This document shows, in pieces, positions 1 to 9,008 of a stretch of 41,236 nt of DNA. Each line of letters starts with the position of its first letter. Position 1 is the first letter of the stretch. The DNA lies in assembly GCF_000438455.1 (NCBI RefSeq), contig NZ_CAVG010000053.1, forward strand, positions 1-41,236, written 5' to 3'. Source of the stretch: Nosocomiicoccus massiliensis. Lineage in GTDB: Bacteria > Bacillota > Bacilli > Staphylococcales > Salinicoccaceae. The position numbers were made by a program, and so were the translations under genes. The notes beneath the pieces were generated by a model. That model was not told where the DNA came from. It saw only the letters and a program-made list of their open reading frames with translations, and searched no databases.

Positions 1-1526
<1,526 letters not shown>

Positions 1527-1534
1527 CTATAAAT

Positions 1535-1570
1535 AAAAAAATCTCCCTCCCAAATGCGCTTGGAAAGGAG
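1535..1570 (-). terminator. pyrG leader attenuator terminator
   Basis: On the minus strand an 11-bp stem (arms 1560-1570 and about 1543-1553, six-base loop) is followed by a U-run at 1535-1541, just ahead of the pyrG ribosome binding site. The 5' arm is pyrimidine-rich (CUCCUUUCC). In Bacillus subtilis pyrG, extra G residues added at the transcript 5' end when CTP is low pair with such an arm and prevent termination. The same geometry is visible here. Confidence 0.9.
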
Positions 1571-1596
1571 CTCGTTCACTGTATCCCTAAAATAAG

Positions 1597-1638
1597 GGAG
1601 CCCAATTAAAATAATAGCACGATTACGGAATTTGTCAA
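1597..1638 (-). promoter_or_regulatory. pyrG promoter and reiterative-transcription start (GGGCTC)
   Basis: The -35 box TTGACA (1633-1638), a 16-bp spacer and the -10 box TATTAT (1611-1616) are followed after seven bases by GGGCTCCC starting at 1603. A transcript beginning GGGCUC is the hallmark of the CTP-regulated pyrG start in B. subtilis, where RNA polymerase stutters G residues when CTP is scarce. Together with the attenuator downstream this is a complete CTP-sensing leader. The mechanism is transferred from B. subtilis and has not been tested here. Confidence 0.9.
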
Positions 1639-1642
1639 TAAT

Positions 1643-2134
1643 TTAATAGTCATCTCCGTCACCGTAATCATCTTCGAGCGTATCGCCTTCATCGATGTTT
1701 AAATCCGTAGTGTCGATGTCTTCATCATCAATAGCTTCATCGATATCCTCATCATCTTCTTCGTCGATATCTTCGATGTCTTCATCGTCAAGTTCTTCGT
1801 CAAGTTCGTCGAATTCATCAAGATCATTGTCGACGACTTCAAACTTATGAACTGTCGGTGCAATTTTGTCGTTAATGTCGTCCACTGTAAACCATTTTCT
1901 AAGACCCCATACACCGTCTTCCGTTGAAACGAAACGACCATCTGTATTTAAATCTGTATAAAATTGTAAAATACGATTTTCGATTTCTTTCTCAGTATAT
2001 CCACCGATTTCTTGGAATTTGTCGATAATTGAATATAAATCAGTTTCTTTTTCTAAATCATCTAAGTAAATATAAGCCATATCAATAAACGCTTGTTCGT
2101 CGATCATTTCTTTTGTAAACTCATCTAATCTCAT
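1643..2134 (-). CDS. rpoE: DNA-directed RNA polymerase delta subunit
   Basis: Delta is a Gram-positive RNA polymerase accessory subunit that speeds enzyme recycling and affects open-complex stability. The protein has 163 residues. The N-terminal ~90 residues form the winged-helix HARE-HTH domain, with the family signature FYTDLNTDGRF followed by WGLRKWF. The remaining ~65 residues are almost all Asp and Glu, the disordered acidic tail typical of delta. I start at ATG 2134 (MRLDEF) because AAAGGA lies nine bases upstream; an in-frame ATG at 2161 has no visible ribosome binding site. It sits immediately upstream of pyrG, a conserved Firmicutes order, but pyrG has its own promoter. Confidence 0.95.
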   Translation of the reverse strand: MRLDEFTKEMIDEQAFIDMAYIYLDDLEKETDLYSIIDKFQEIGGYTEKEIENRILQFYTDLNTDGRFVSTEDGVWGLRKWFTVDDINDKIAPTVHKFEVVDNDLDEFDELDEELDDEDIEDIDEEDDEDIDEAIDDEDIDTTDLNIDEGDTLEDDYGDGDDY

Positions 2135-2186
2135 AATTTGATATCCTTTCATATCATTCATTGCACAATCAAAAGTATATTACATT

Positions 2187-2199
2187 CAATACTATTATA
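2187..2199 (-). promoter_or_regulatory. rpoE promoter -10 region
   Basis: A perfect TATAAT lies at 2194-2199 on the minus strand, 60 bases ahead of the rpoE start. No convincing -35 hexamer is found at 16-18 bp, so the promoter call rests on the -10 alone. Confidence 0.5.
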
Positions 2200-2261
2200 A
2201 TGCAAGTATTTTTCATAGTGTAGCATATGATATTTTGAAAATAAAACCCGTAAAAAATTGT

Positions 2262-2286
2262 GTTTATTTCTTAATGGTTAGGGTAA
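2262..2286 (+). promoter_or_regulatory. Putative sigmaB promoter of BCCT transporter
   Basis: GTTTAT (2262-2267), a 13-bp spacer and GGGTAA (2281-2286) match the general-stress sigmaB consensus (GTTTAA, 12-15 bp, GGGTAT). It lies 20 bp before the AAGGAGG of the transporter gene. SigmaB control is known for osmoprotectant uptake genes of this family in Bacillus. Confidence 0.65.
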
Positions 2287-2319
2287 TATTAAACCATTGG
2301 ACAATAAGGAGGAAATTTT

Positions 2320-3906
2320 ATCGTATCAAATAAAAACACGAATCAACATAAGCGTAAGGGGTTCTCTAAATTAGAACTCGGAACAGTCTTTTGGACTTCA
2401 GCGACGATAATCATTGTCGCATCAATTATTGCGATGGTTATCCCTGGAAAATTCCAAGCAGCTTCTGAAGGAGTTTATGAATTTATTTCTCAAAACTTCA
2501 CTTGGTTCTTCTTACTTCTCGTATTTGGATTTGGTGTGTTACTTATATTCTTAGCACTCTCACCATACGGACGTATTAAGCTCGGTGATGACGATTCTGA
2601 GCCTGAATTTGCCTTTTGGCCTTGGATCGGTATGTTATTCTCGAGTGGTCTTGGAGTTGGACTTGTATTCTTCGGAGTTGCTGAACCGATGCAACACTTC
2701 GTTGAAGCACCATTTTTAGGTGGCCCAATTCAAGATGCTGAAGCAGCGAGAATTGCAATGGGTTATACGTACTTCCACTGGGGAATTTCACAGTGGTCAA
2801 TTTTCGGAGTTGCTGGACTTGCGATTGGTTACTTCCAATATCGTAAAAAACGTGACGGGTTAATTTCTACGTCACTCGAACCTATTTTTGGATTTAACTA
2901 CAGTAAACTCGGTCGTAACTCGATTGATACGCTCGCAATTATCGCGACAATTACAGGGATGGCGACGTCAGTCGGTCTCGGTATTTTACAAATGGATGGT
3001 GGGCTAAACCACGCATTTGGATTACCACAAGGCCCTGTCACTCAAATTGTTTTAACGGTACTTATGACAACTGTATTCATCCTATCGACAGTAATCGGTT
3101 TAGAAAAAGGGATGAAGTTCTTTAGTACGATGAACATGGTACTTGCATTATTCTTAACAGTATTCATGATTATCTTCGGTCCGTTTAGCTTCATTATGGA
3201 ATCTATCGTTTTAGGTCTCGGAGATTATTTATCGAATTATGTCAGTTACTCACTACGTGCCGAACCATATAACGCGAGAGATTGGACAAGAGGATGGACA
3301 GTATTCTACTGGGCATGGGTAATTGCTTGGAGTCCATTTATCGGTTCATTCGTCGCACGTGTATCACGTGGTCGTACGATTCGTGAATACGTCGCTGGTA
3401 TTTTAATCGTACCACCGATTTTATCATTCTTATGGGTTGGTGCACTCGGAGGAACTGCGATTTACTCTGACTTATTTAAAAACACAGATATCGCGTCAAT
3501 CGTTCAACAAGATGAAACACGCGCATTATTTGAGTTATTAAATACGATGCCATTTACGACGTTAACGTCAATCGTTGCGATTTTACTCATCTTCTTATTC
3601 TTAGTAACGTCTGCAGACTCTGCGACGTTTATCGTATCTGGAATGAGTCTTGGTGATACTGAAAACCCACCGATACGCATGAAAGTGTTATGGGGAGTAT
3701 TACTTGGTGTGTTAACAGTCGCACTGATTTTAGCTGGTGGACTGACAAGTTTACAAGCAGCAAGCTTACTCGCTGGTCTACCATTTGCGCTCGTTCTGAT
3801 CTTGATGATATTTAGTGTTATTAAGAGTATGCGAAGAGAGCCAAACAAAGCACTCGCAAGACGTCGACACAGTGACAACGCAAAAGAAGAACATAAACAA
3901 TTTTAA
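2320..3906 (+). CDS. BCCT family betaine/choline/carnitine transporter, likely AUC start
   Basis: This is a secondary transporter that takes up a quaternary-ammonium osmolyte, probably glycine betaine, with sodium. It has about 528 residues and twelve predicted membrane helices. The BCCT signature is clear (WAWVIAWSPFIGSFVARVSRG), along with LALSPYGRIKLG near the N-terminus. The reading frame opens after a stop at 2305 and holds no ATG, GTG or TTG until 2434, which would cut the first membrane helix. AAGGAGG at 2306-2312 is followed after seven bases by ATC GTA TCA, so ATC at 2320 is the only well-placed start. The gene has a sigmaB-like promoter and its own terminator. A paralogue lies at 31344-32957. 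The exact substrate cannot be told from sequence. Confidence 0.93.
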   Translation: MVSNKNTNQHKRKGFSKLELGTVFWTSATIIIVASIIAMVIPGKFQAASEGVYEFISQNFTWFFLLLVFGFGVLLIFLALSPYGRIKLGDDDSEPEFAFWPWIGMLFSSGLGVGLVFFGVAEPMQHFVEAPFLGGPIQDAEAARIAMGYTYFHWGISQWSIFGVAGLAIGYFQYRKKRDGLISTSLEPIFGFNYSKLGRNSIDTLAIIATITGMATSVGLGILQMDGGLNHAFGLPQGPVTQIVLTVLMTTVFILSTVIGLEKGMKFFSTMNMVLALFLTVFMIIFGPFSFIMESIVLGLGDYLSNYVSYSLRAEPYNARDWTRGWTVFYWAWVIAWSPFIGSFVARVSRGRTIREYVAGILIVPPILSFLWVGALGGTAIYSDLFKNTDIASIVQQDETRALFELLNTMPFTTLTSIVAILLIFLFLVTSADSATFIVSGMSLGDTENPPIRMKVLWGVLLGVLTVALILAGGLTSLQAASLLAGLPFALVLILMIFSVIKSMRREPNKALARRRHSDNAKEEHKQF

Positions 3907-3922
3907 TAGTTTACAATAATTG

Positions 3923-3960
3923 CTTAGCACCCATATAATAGTGGGTGCTAAGTTTATTTT
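3923..3960 (+). terminator. Terminator after BCCT transporter
   Basis: A perfect 11-bp stem (3923-3933 with 3942-3952, eight-base loop) is followed by a T-rich run. It separates the transporter from coaW. Confidence 0.85.
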
Positions 3961-3975
3961 ATATGGAGGATAACG

Positions 3976-4791
3976 ATGAAAATAGGAATTGATGCAGGTG
4001 GTACGTTAACGAAAGTCGTCAAAATGTATGACGATGGTACATATGAGTATAGTAGCCGTCCAACGACTGAAGTAGATATGCTCATTCAAGAGTTAAACGA
4101 AGAAGAAGACGTCACACTATACTTAACTGGAGGCGGCAGTGTATACATATCAGAACATGTAAAGCACGAGTCGCATTTACAAATTGAATTCGACGCAGCG
4201 TTTACTGGTCTGACATATTTAATGGAGCAACAAAATATCCCTTTAGATCGCTTCGTTTACTTAAATATCGGAACGGGAACGAGTTTTCACGTCGTCGAAA
4301 ATAATGCTCAGCACCGCGTCGGTGGTACTGGTATCGGTGGTGGTACGTTAATGGGGTTATCACAACTACTTACAGGTTATGAAACGTTTGAGGAAATCGT
4401 AGAAACAGCAAAACAAGGAAATCGTGATACGTTAGACTTAAAAGTAAAACATATCTTTAAAGACGGTCCTGTTCCAAAACCGTTAACGCCGGAACTAACT
4501 GCAAGTAACTTTGCACGCGTTGAACCACACCATCATACGACTGCTACGGATGCAGATAAACTCGCTTCTGTCATCGGAATGGTCGCTGAAGGTGCGATTT
4601 CATTTGGAGTAACGCTCGCTCAAGGATTTAAAACGAACGATTTAGTGCTCATCGGCTCGACGCTAAAAGATAACGACGTTATGCAGTCTGTTATCCATAG
4701 TTACGGTTCACTAAAAGGAATAAAACCACACATCATCGAAAACGGTGAATATAGTGGTGCAATCGGTGCGATTTTAGTTACAGAACAATAA
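3976..4791 (+). CDS. coaW: Type II pantothenate kinase
   Basis: CoaW phosphorylates pantothenate, the first step of coenzyme A synthesis. The protein has 271 residues, the usual size for staphylococcal type II PanK. The ATP-binding start KIGIDAGGTLTK, the central NIGTGTS, the glycine-rich VGGTGIGGGTLMG and the C-terminal ENGEYSGAIGA line up with the S. aureus enzyme. The bacterial type II enzyme is characteristic of staphylococci and is one reason for placing the window in Staphylococcaceae. The start is ATG 3976 after GGAGGA. The 3' end overlaps the convergent ABC ATPase gene by 14 bp. Confidence 0.95.
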   Translation: MKIGIDAGGTLTKVVKMYDDGTYEYSSRPTTEVDMLIQELNEEEDVTLYLTGGGSVYISEHVKHESHLQIEFDAAFTGLTYLMEQQNIPLDRFVYLNIGTGTSFHVVENNAQHRVGGTGIGGGTLMGLSQLLTGYETFEEIVETAKQGNRDTLDLKVKHIFKDGPVPKPLTPELTASNFARVEPHHHTTATDADKLASVIGMVAEGAISFGVTLAQGFKTNDLVLIGSTLKDNDVMQSVIHSYGSLKGIKPHIIENGEYSGAIGAILVTEQ

Positions 4792-5458
4792 GTCGCTTAC
4801 AGTCATACTCAATAATTTCGAGTGGTACGTTAAAGATATTCGTTAAATTAGATTCTGTGATACATTCTGGTGAAGTCGTAAATACGACTTCACCTTTTTT
4901 CATTCCGATTACTTTATCTGCATATTGTAATACGAGCGAGAGATCATGCACGTTCATAATTACGATTTTTTCTTTTGATAATACTTTTATATAGTCAAAC
5001 ATCTCTTTTTTATATTTGACGTCTAGTCCTTCTTCAAGTTCATCGAAGATAAGTATCGGTTTATCTTCTAACACGGCTTGGACAAATACCGCACGCTTAA
5101 ACTCCCCACCAGAAATATGAGATACGGGCGTGTCTTTTAAATCGTATAAAGAAAAACGTTTCAGTAAATCATCGCTACTTTTTTGACTCGTTAACTCTGC
5201 GAAGTCTTTAACTGTCATGTCAGGTCGGTTTAAAAGTTGCGGGATATATGTGATGTGCTCTTTTAAATATAACGGTGCATCGTTAAACGATACATCTCTC
5301 TTACTATCCTGATAACCGATTAACCCATTTAAAAGCGTCGTTTTCCCACTACCGTTACCACCGATAATGATATTTAATCCCTGATGAAACAGTAGTTCAT
5401 TGACATTGAGCTGAAACGTATTAAATTGAACAGATAACTTTTCAATGGATAGCTCCAT
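4778..5458 (-). CDS. ABC transporter ATP-binding protein, orphan
   Basis: This is a 226-residue ABC ATPase resembling the iron-siderophore/zinc importer subclass (FecE/ZnuC-like). Walker A (GGNGSGKTT) lies near residues 33-41, the signature reads ISGGEFKR, Walker B is PILIFDE and the switch histidine is in NVHDLS. The D-loop region reads DELEEGLD where DEPTSALD is usual. No permease or binding-protein gene is adjacent, so its partner must be encoded elsewhere or it works in a non-transport role. It lies 45 bp after the Old Yellow Enzyme gene on the same strand and may be cotranscribed. The substrate is unknown. Confidence 0.85.
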   Translation of the reverse strand: MELSIEKLSVQFNTFQLNVNELLFHQGLNIIIGGNGSGKTTLLNGLIGYQDSKRDVSFNDAPLYLKEHITYIPQLLNRPDMTVKDFAELTSQKSSDDLLKRFSLYDLKDTPVSHISGGEFKRAVFVQAVLEDKPILIFDELEEGLDVKYKKEMFDYIKVLSKEKIVIMNVHDLSLVLQYADKVIGMKKGEVVFTTSPECITESNLTNIFNVPLEIIEYDCKRLIVL

Positions 5459-5503
5459 ACGACTCCTACTTTCGTGTAGATTAAATATTTCCCGAGAAAT
5501 TTC

Positions 5504-6694
5504 TTATTCTTTATCTTCTGCCATACGTCGTAACTCATCACGCGTCTCTTTTGGTAGTCCTTCGCCATAATCCATCATTCTAACAATATCTTTAAATGCT
5601 GCACGTGGAATTTTTAAATCTTCTAACTCGTCAATCTCAAACTGAAGTGTAATATCTGATTCGTGACCTGCTTTTAACTTATTAACGAAATCTGGTTCAG
5701 TAATAAATGGACTCGACATTCCGACCATATCGCCAAATTGTAATGCTTCTAGTGCTTTTTCTGGTGTGTTAATACCTCCAGTGACCATAAGTGGGATTTT
5801 CCCTTTCACGTGATCATAGACGATCTTATTGACGTACTCTCCCTCATGTTCACCTTGTGCACGGACGGTCGCTTTATAAATGTTTCGACCCCAACTTGCG
5901 ATTGCTAAATAGTCGAGTGGTCGAATGGCTTCGAGTGCATCGATGAATTGTAAAAACTCTTCAACTGTATAACCGACGTCACTACCCCTTGTTTCTTCAG
6001 GTGTCCCTCTAAATCCGAGCATAAAGTCTTTTGGCGCGTGAGTTTCGATAACATCTGTAACAGCTTGATATACTTCTAAACCAAATCTTGAGCGGTCTTC
6101 TAACGTTTTACTCCCGTATTCGTCATCTCTTTCATTTGAAAATTTAGAGAAAAACGTTTGGATGAGTAAACGTTGTGCAGCTGATACTTCCACACCATCA
6201 AATCCCGCTTCAATTGCGCGCTTTGTTGCCTCACGATAATTATCGATCACCATGTCAATTTTACGCTTAGACATCGGTAGCACTTGGTGTTTCACTGGTA
6301 CGTTTAACTCCATAAAACTCGGTCCATAAACGACGCCTAAATCTAAAATTGCTTGGTTAGAAAAACGTCCAGCATGTGTGAGTTGTAATATCGCTTTTCC
6401 ACCAGACTGTTTCATCGCTCGTGCGAGTTTTTTTAATCCTTCAATTTTTTTATCATCTGCAACGCTATACCCGTATTCAAATAGTTGACCATACGGTTCG
6501 ATATACGCAGCCCCTGTTACGAGAATCGGCGCAGAATTACTGCGTCGTTCGTGATATAAGACGTCTTCAGTCGTTACTTCCCCGTCTTTAGTCGATGAAT
6601 TTGTAATCATCGGAGACAATACAAAACGGTTATCAATAACATCACCATTCGGCAGTTGAAATGGTTCAAATAGCGGTTCGTATTTTTCGTTCAT
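5504..6694 (-). CDS. Old Yellow Enzyme family NADH-dependent flavin oxidoreductase
   Basis: This is a 396-residue TIM-barrel flavoprotein of the OYE/YqjM family, which reduces activated double bonds with NAD(P)H. The conserved barrel strands are visible: NRFVLSPM at the N-terminus, QLTHAGR near residue 104, FSNERDDEYG near 185 and MVTGGINTPEKA in the C-terminal half. The substrate-binding pair that is His-Asn or His-His in most family members (EIHxAN/H) is Ser171 and Gln174 here (GVEVSAAQ), so substrate preference should differ. It is divergent from the LLM/GcvH-L/SirTM operon. An OYE gene accompanies this operon in staphylococci and streptococci, which suggests a shared oxidative-stress role. 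Confidence 0.92.
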   Translation of the reverse strand: MNEKYEPLFEPFQLPNGDVIDNRFVLSPMITNSSTKDGEVTTEDVLYHERRSNSAPILVTGAAYIEPYGQLFEYGYSVADDKKIEGLKKLARAMKQSGGKAILQLTHAGRFSNQAILDLGVVYGPSFMELNVPVKHQVLPMSKRKIDMVIDNYREATKRAIEAGFDGVEVSAAQRLLIQTFFSKFSNERDDEYGSKTLEDRSRFGLEVYQAVTDVIETHAPKDFMLGFRGTPEETRGSDVGYTVEEFLQFIDALEAIRPLDYLAIASWGRNIYKATVRAQGEHEGEYVNKIVYDHVKGKIPLMVTGGINTPEKALEALQFGDMVGMSSPFITEPDFVNKLKAGHESDITLQFEIDELEDLKIPRAAFKDIVRMMDYGEGLPKETRDELRRMAEDKE

Positions 6695-6729
6695 TTTCTT
6701 ACCCCTTTAATTGTAAGTTTGTCATTCTA

Positions 6730-6742
6730 GCATACCATATGC
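6730..6742. promoter_or_regulatory. Inverted repeat between divergent OYE and LLM promoters
   Basis: GCATA-CCA-TATGC is a perfect 5-3-5 palindrome. It overlaps the presumed extended -10 (TGCTAGAAT, minus strand) of the OYE gene and lies just upstream of the LLM -35. Position and symmetry suit an operator controlling both directions; the regulator is not known. Confidence 0.4.
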
Positions 6743-6747
6743 TTTCT

Positions 6748-6776
6748 TTGACTATAAAATACAGTGCGACTATAAT
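6748..6776 (+). promoter_or_regulatory. Promoter of LLM/GcvH-L/SirTM operon
   Basis: TTGACT (6748-6753), a 17-bp spacer and TATAAT (6771-6776) give a near-consensus sigmaA promoter about 40 bp upstream of the LLM ribosome binding site. Confidence 0.85.
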
Positions 6777-6822
6777 TATATATGCTTCATACATTAATTT
6801 TAATTTAAAAGGATTGATCATC

Positions 6823-7809
6823 ATCGTTAAAATAAGCGTCCTTGATTACGCAGTAATCGATGAAGGCAAAGATGCAGTAACTGCAGTGCAAGAAACAATC
6901 GAACTTGGTCAACAAGCTGAGGCATTAAATTTCAGTCGCTTCTTCGTCGCAGAACATCACGATGTAAAATCATTTGCAAGCAGTTCACCAGAACTCTTGA
7001 TGATTAAACTACTCGATGAAACAAACGACATTCAAATTGGTTCAGCTGGCGTTATGTTGCCGCATTACAGTCCGTTAAAAGTTGCAGAAAACTTTCGTAT
7101 GTTAGAAGCCTTTCATCGTGGACGTGTGAACTTAGGCTTTGGTAATACGTTCGGTACAACTAAAGTACAACGTGCAATGGATACGAAAAAAGCTGATTTT
7201 GACTACGAAAATCACATCAACACGTTACAACAACATTTAACTAATGCGTCAAACATTACCGTTCACCCTAAAACTTCTTCAGCGCCTTCTATGTGGATGC
7301 TAAGTACGAGTGAACGTTCAGCAAAACTCGCAGCGAAACTTGGTGTTGGCTATATTTTCGGATTATTTCCGTACGCATCTACCGATAAAATACCAACTGG
7401 ACGACGTGCGATAAAGCAATATAAAGAAATGTTTCAACCGTCAAAAACGAACGAAACACCTGTCACGATTGCAGCAGTTTTCGTCGTCATTTCAGATACG
7501 GATGAAAAAGCCGAAACTCTCGCCAATGCTTTAGACGTATGGTTACTCGGTAAAAATAACTTTAACGAGTTCGACTACTTCCCATCTGTAGAAACAGCGA
7601 AAGCCTACGATTATACAGATGATGAACTGAAGCGTATGAAAGACAACCGAACACGTATGGTCGTCGGGTCAAAAGAAACGGTAAAAGTGAAGTTAACGGA
7701 TATTCAAAACGAACTTTCCGCTGATGAATTACTCATCATTCCGCTAATGCCAGGATTTAACAATAGAAAACATGCACTTACGTTAATACATGAGGCATTT
7801 AATTTATAA
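6823..7809 (+). CDS. LLM-class flavin-dependent oxidoreductase, likely AUC start
   Basis: This is a luciferase-like monooxygenase of about 328 residues. It starts with VKISVLDYAVIDEG and continues with RFFVAEHHDV and FASSSPELLM, typical of the staphylococcal family, and contains GSAGVMLPHYSPLKVAENFRML. Homologues begin Met-Val-Lys-x-Ser. Here the matching codon is ATC (6823), nine bases after AAAAGGA (6807-6813). The only in-frame TTG (6814) directly abuts the Shine-Dalgarno and is poorly placed; upstream ATGs lie before the promoter. It is the first gene of the GcvH-L/macrodomain/SirTM/LplA2 operon. Its reaction is unknown, and the flavin cofactor is inferred from the family. Confidence 0.9.
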   Translation: MVKISVLDYAVIDEGKDAVTAVQETIELGQQAEALNFSRFFVAEHHDVKSFASSSPELLMIKLLDETNDIQIGSAGVMLPHYSPLKVAENFRMLEAFHRGRVNLGFGNTFGTTKVQRAMDTKKADFDYENHINTLQQHLTNASNITVHPKTSSAPSMWMLSTSERSAKLAAKLGVGYIFGLFPYASTDKIPTGRRAIKQYKEMFQPSKTNETPVTIAAVFVVISDTDEKAETLANALDVWLLGKNNFNEFDYFPSVETAKAYDYTDDELKRMKDNRTRMVVGSKETVKVKLTDIQNELSADELLIIPLMPGFNNRKHALTLIHEAFNL

Positions 7810-7837
7810 ATTCGAAAATTTAGAAAGGATGTTTTTT

Positions 7838-8173
7838 ATGAGAAAAACAGCAAACTACTTATGGATCGATAAAGATGGAGACACTTATACATTAGTGTTA
7901 ACGCCTGAACTTCAAGACGATATCGGAACAGTTGGTTACGTTCAGTTCAGTAAAGAGGACGTCGTTAAAAAAGACGACTCACTACTTGAATTAGAAGGTT
8001 CTAAAACAGTATTAGACTTAATGTCACCACTTGCTGGGACAGTCGTTGAACGAAATACAAAAGCAATCGACACTCCAGAAATTTTAAACGCTTCAGACGC
8101 AAACGAAAGCTGGGTTGTTAAACTGACAGACGTCGATGAAGATGCATTTAATGCGTTAGACGACGCACAATAA
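7838..8173 (+). CDS. GcvH-like lipoyl carrier protein (GcvH-L)
   Basis: This is a 111-residue lipoyl-domain protein related to glycine-cleavage H protein but belonging to the SirTM operon. The lipoyl lysine is Lys56, in LELEGSKTVLDL. Asp27 corresponds to the aspartate reported as ADP-ribosylated by SirTM in S. aureus GcvH-L; both positions match by number, as I recall them. LplA2 should attach lipoate, SirTM then ADP-ribosylates, and the macrodomain protein removes the ADP-ribose. I chose ATG 7838 because GAAAGGA precedes it by eight bases; an in-frame ATG at 7790 lies inside the LLM gene. A terminator follows directly. Confidence 0.93.
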   Translation: MRKTANYLWIDKDGDTYTLVLTPELQDDIGTVGYVQFSKEDVVKKDDSLLELEGSKTVLDLMSPLAGTVVERNTKAIDTPEILNASDANESWVVKLTDVDEDAFNALDDAQ

Positions 8174-8182
8174 TGTTAGATC

Positions 8183-8212
8183 GCTTACAATTTTAAATTG
8201 TAAGCTTTTTTT
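8183..8212 (+). terminator. Internal terminator between GcvH-L and macrodomain genes
   Basis: A perfect 10-bp stem (8183-8192 with 8196-8205, loop TTA) is followed by seven T. It lies inside the operon, so some transcripts should end after GcvH-L, making the carrier protein more abundant than the modifying enzymes. Confidence 0.85.
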
Positions 8213-8234
8213 CTAGTAAAGAGGGTTTTATGTT

Positions 8235-8996
8235 ATGAGACTAAACGAAGTAAATGATTTAATACATTATTTACAAGATGAACAAAATATCGCGCACACA
8301 TCTGCAAGAGATTTTGAACATGCATTTACGTTATACCGTGAACTCGTCAACGTGCGTAAGCCGAAGCCTTTACCTGAGAAATATTTACGCATCCAAGATG
8401 AGTATTTAAAGTCAATTAACGATACGGTTGTTCATCTTAAAGATTTAGAAGAAGTTGAAAGGCAAATCTATATGTTTAAAGGTGATATAACAACACTCGC
8501 TGTTGATGGTATTGTGAATGCAGCAAACGCTGATCTACTCGGCTGCTTTATAAAAGGACACGCGTGTATTGATAATATCATCCACACGAAAGCTGGTGTT
8601 CAGCTACGCTATGAATGCCATGAAATTATGGAAGCACAAGGCCGTAAAGAAGCTGTCGGTCGCGCGAAAATAACGGATGCTTACAACTTGCCTTCAAAAT
8701 ACGTATTTCATACAGTTGGTCCGTATATTAAAGGAGACATACCTTCAAAAATGCAGCAAGATTTACTCAAACAATGTTATCTAAGTGTCCTTAAACTTGC
8801 AGAACAACATAATTTAGAGAGCGTCGCATTTTGTAGTATTTCCACAGGTGTATTTCGCTTCCCTAAACTACTCGCTGCTGAAATTGCGACAAACACAGTC
8901 AAAAATTATTTAGAAGAAACAAACTCTAATTTAAAAGTCATCTTTAACGTATTTTCCGATGAAGATGAAATGATATATCAAAACATATTACGTTAG
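8235..8996 (+). CDS. Zinc-containing macrodomain protein-ADP-ribose hydrolase (MacroD)
   Basis: This 253-residue protein belongs to the macrodomain class linked to SirTM. It should remove ADP-ribose from GcvH-L. The macrodomain begins around residue 78 with FKGDITTLAVDGIVNAANADLLG. The insert GCFIKGHACIDNIIH carries the Cys and His expected to bind the catalytic zinc. SISTGVFRFP is the second ADP-ribose-binding loop. The N-terminal ~75 residues are the helical extension found in this class. ATG 8235 follows GAGGG at a good distance. The next gene, SirTM, begins 12 bp after the stop. Confidence 0.95.
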   Translation: MRLNEVNDLIHYLQDEQNIAHTSARDFEHAFTLYRELVNVRKPKPLPEKYLRIQDEYLKSINDTVVHLKDLEEVERQIYMFKGDITTLAVDGIVNAANADLLGCFIKGHACIDNIIHTKAGVQLRYECHEIMEAQGRKEAVGRAKITDAYNLPSKYVFHTVGPYIKGDIPSKMQQDLLKQCYLSVLKLAEQHNLESVAFCSISTGVFRFPKLLAAEIATNTVKNYLEETNSNLKVIFNVFSDEDEMIYQNILR

Positions 8997-9008
8997 AAAG
9001 GAAATGCT

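Noticed and set aside
1699..1941. 80-codon frame inside rpoE
   Set aside because: It is a shadow created by the repetitive Asp/Glu codons of the delta tail.
6661..6822. N-terminal extension of the LLM protein from ATG 6661
   Set aside because: The start lies inside the opposing OYE gene, upstream of the promoter at 6748-6776, and the added residues are not protein-like.
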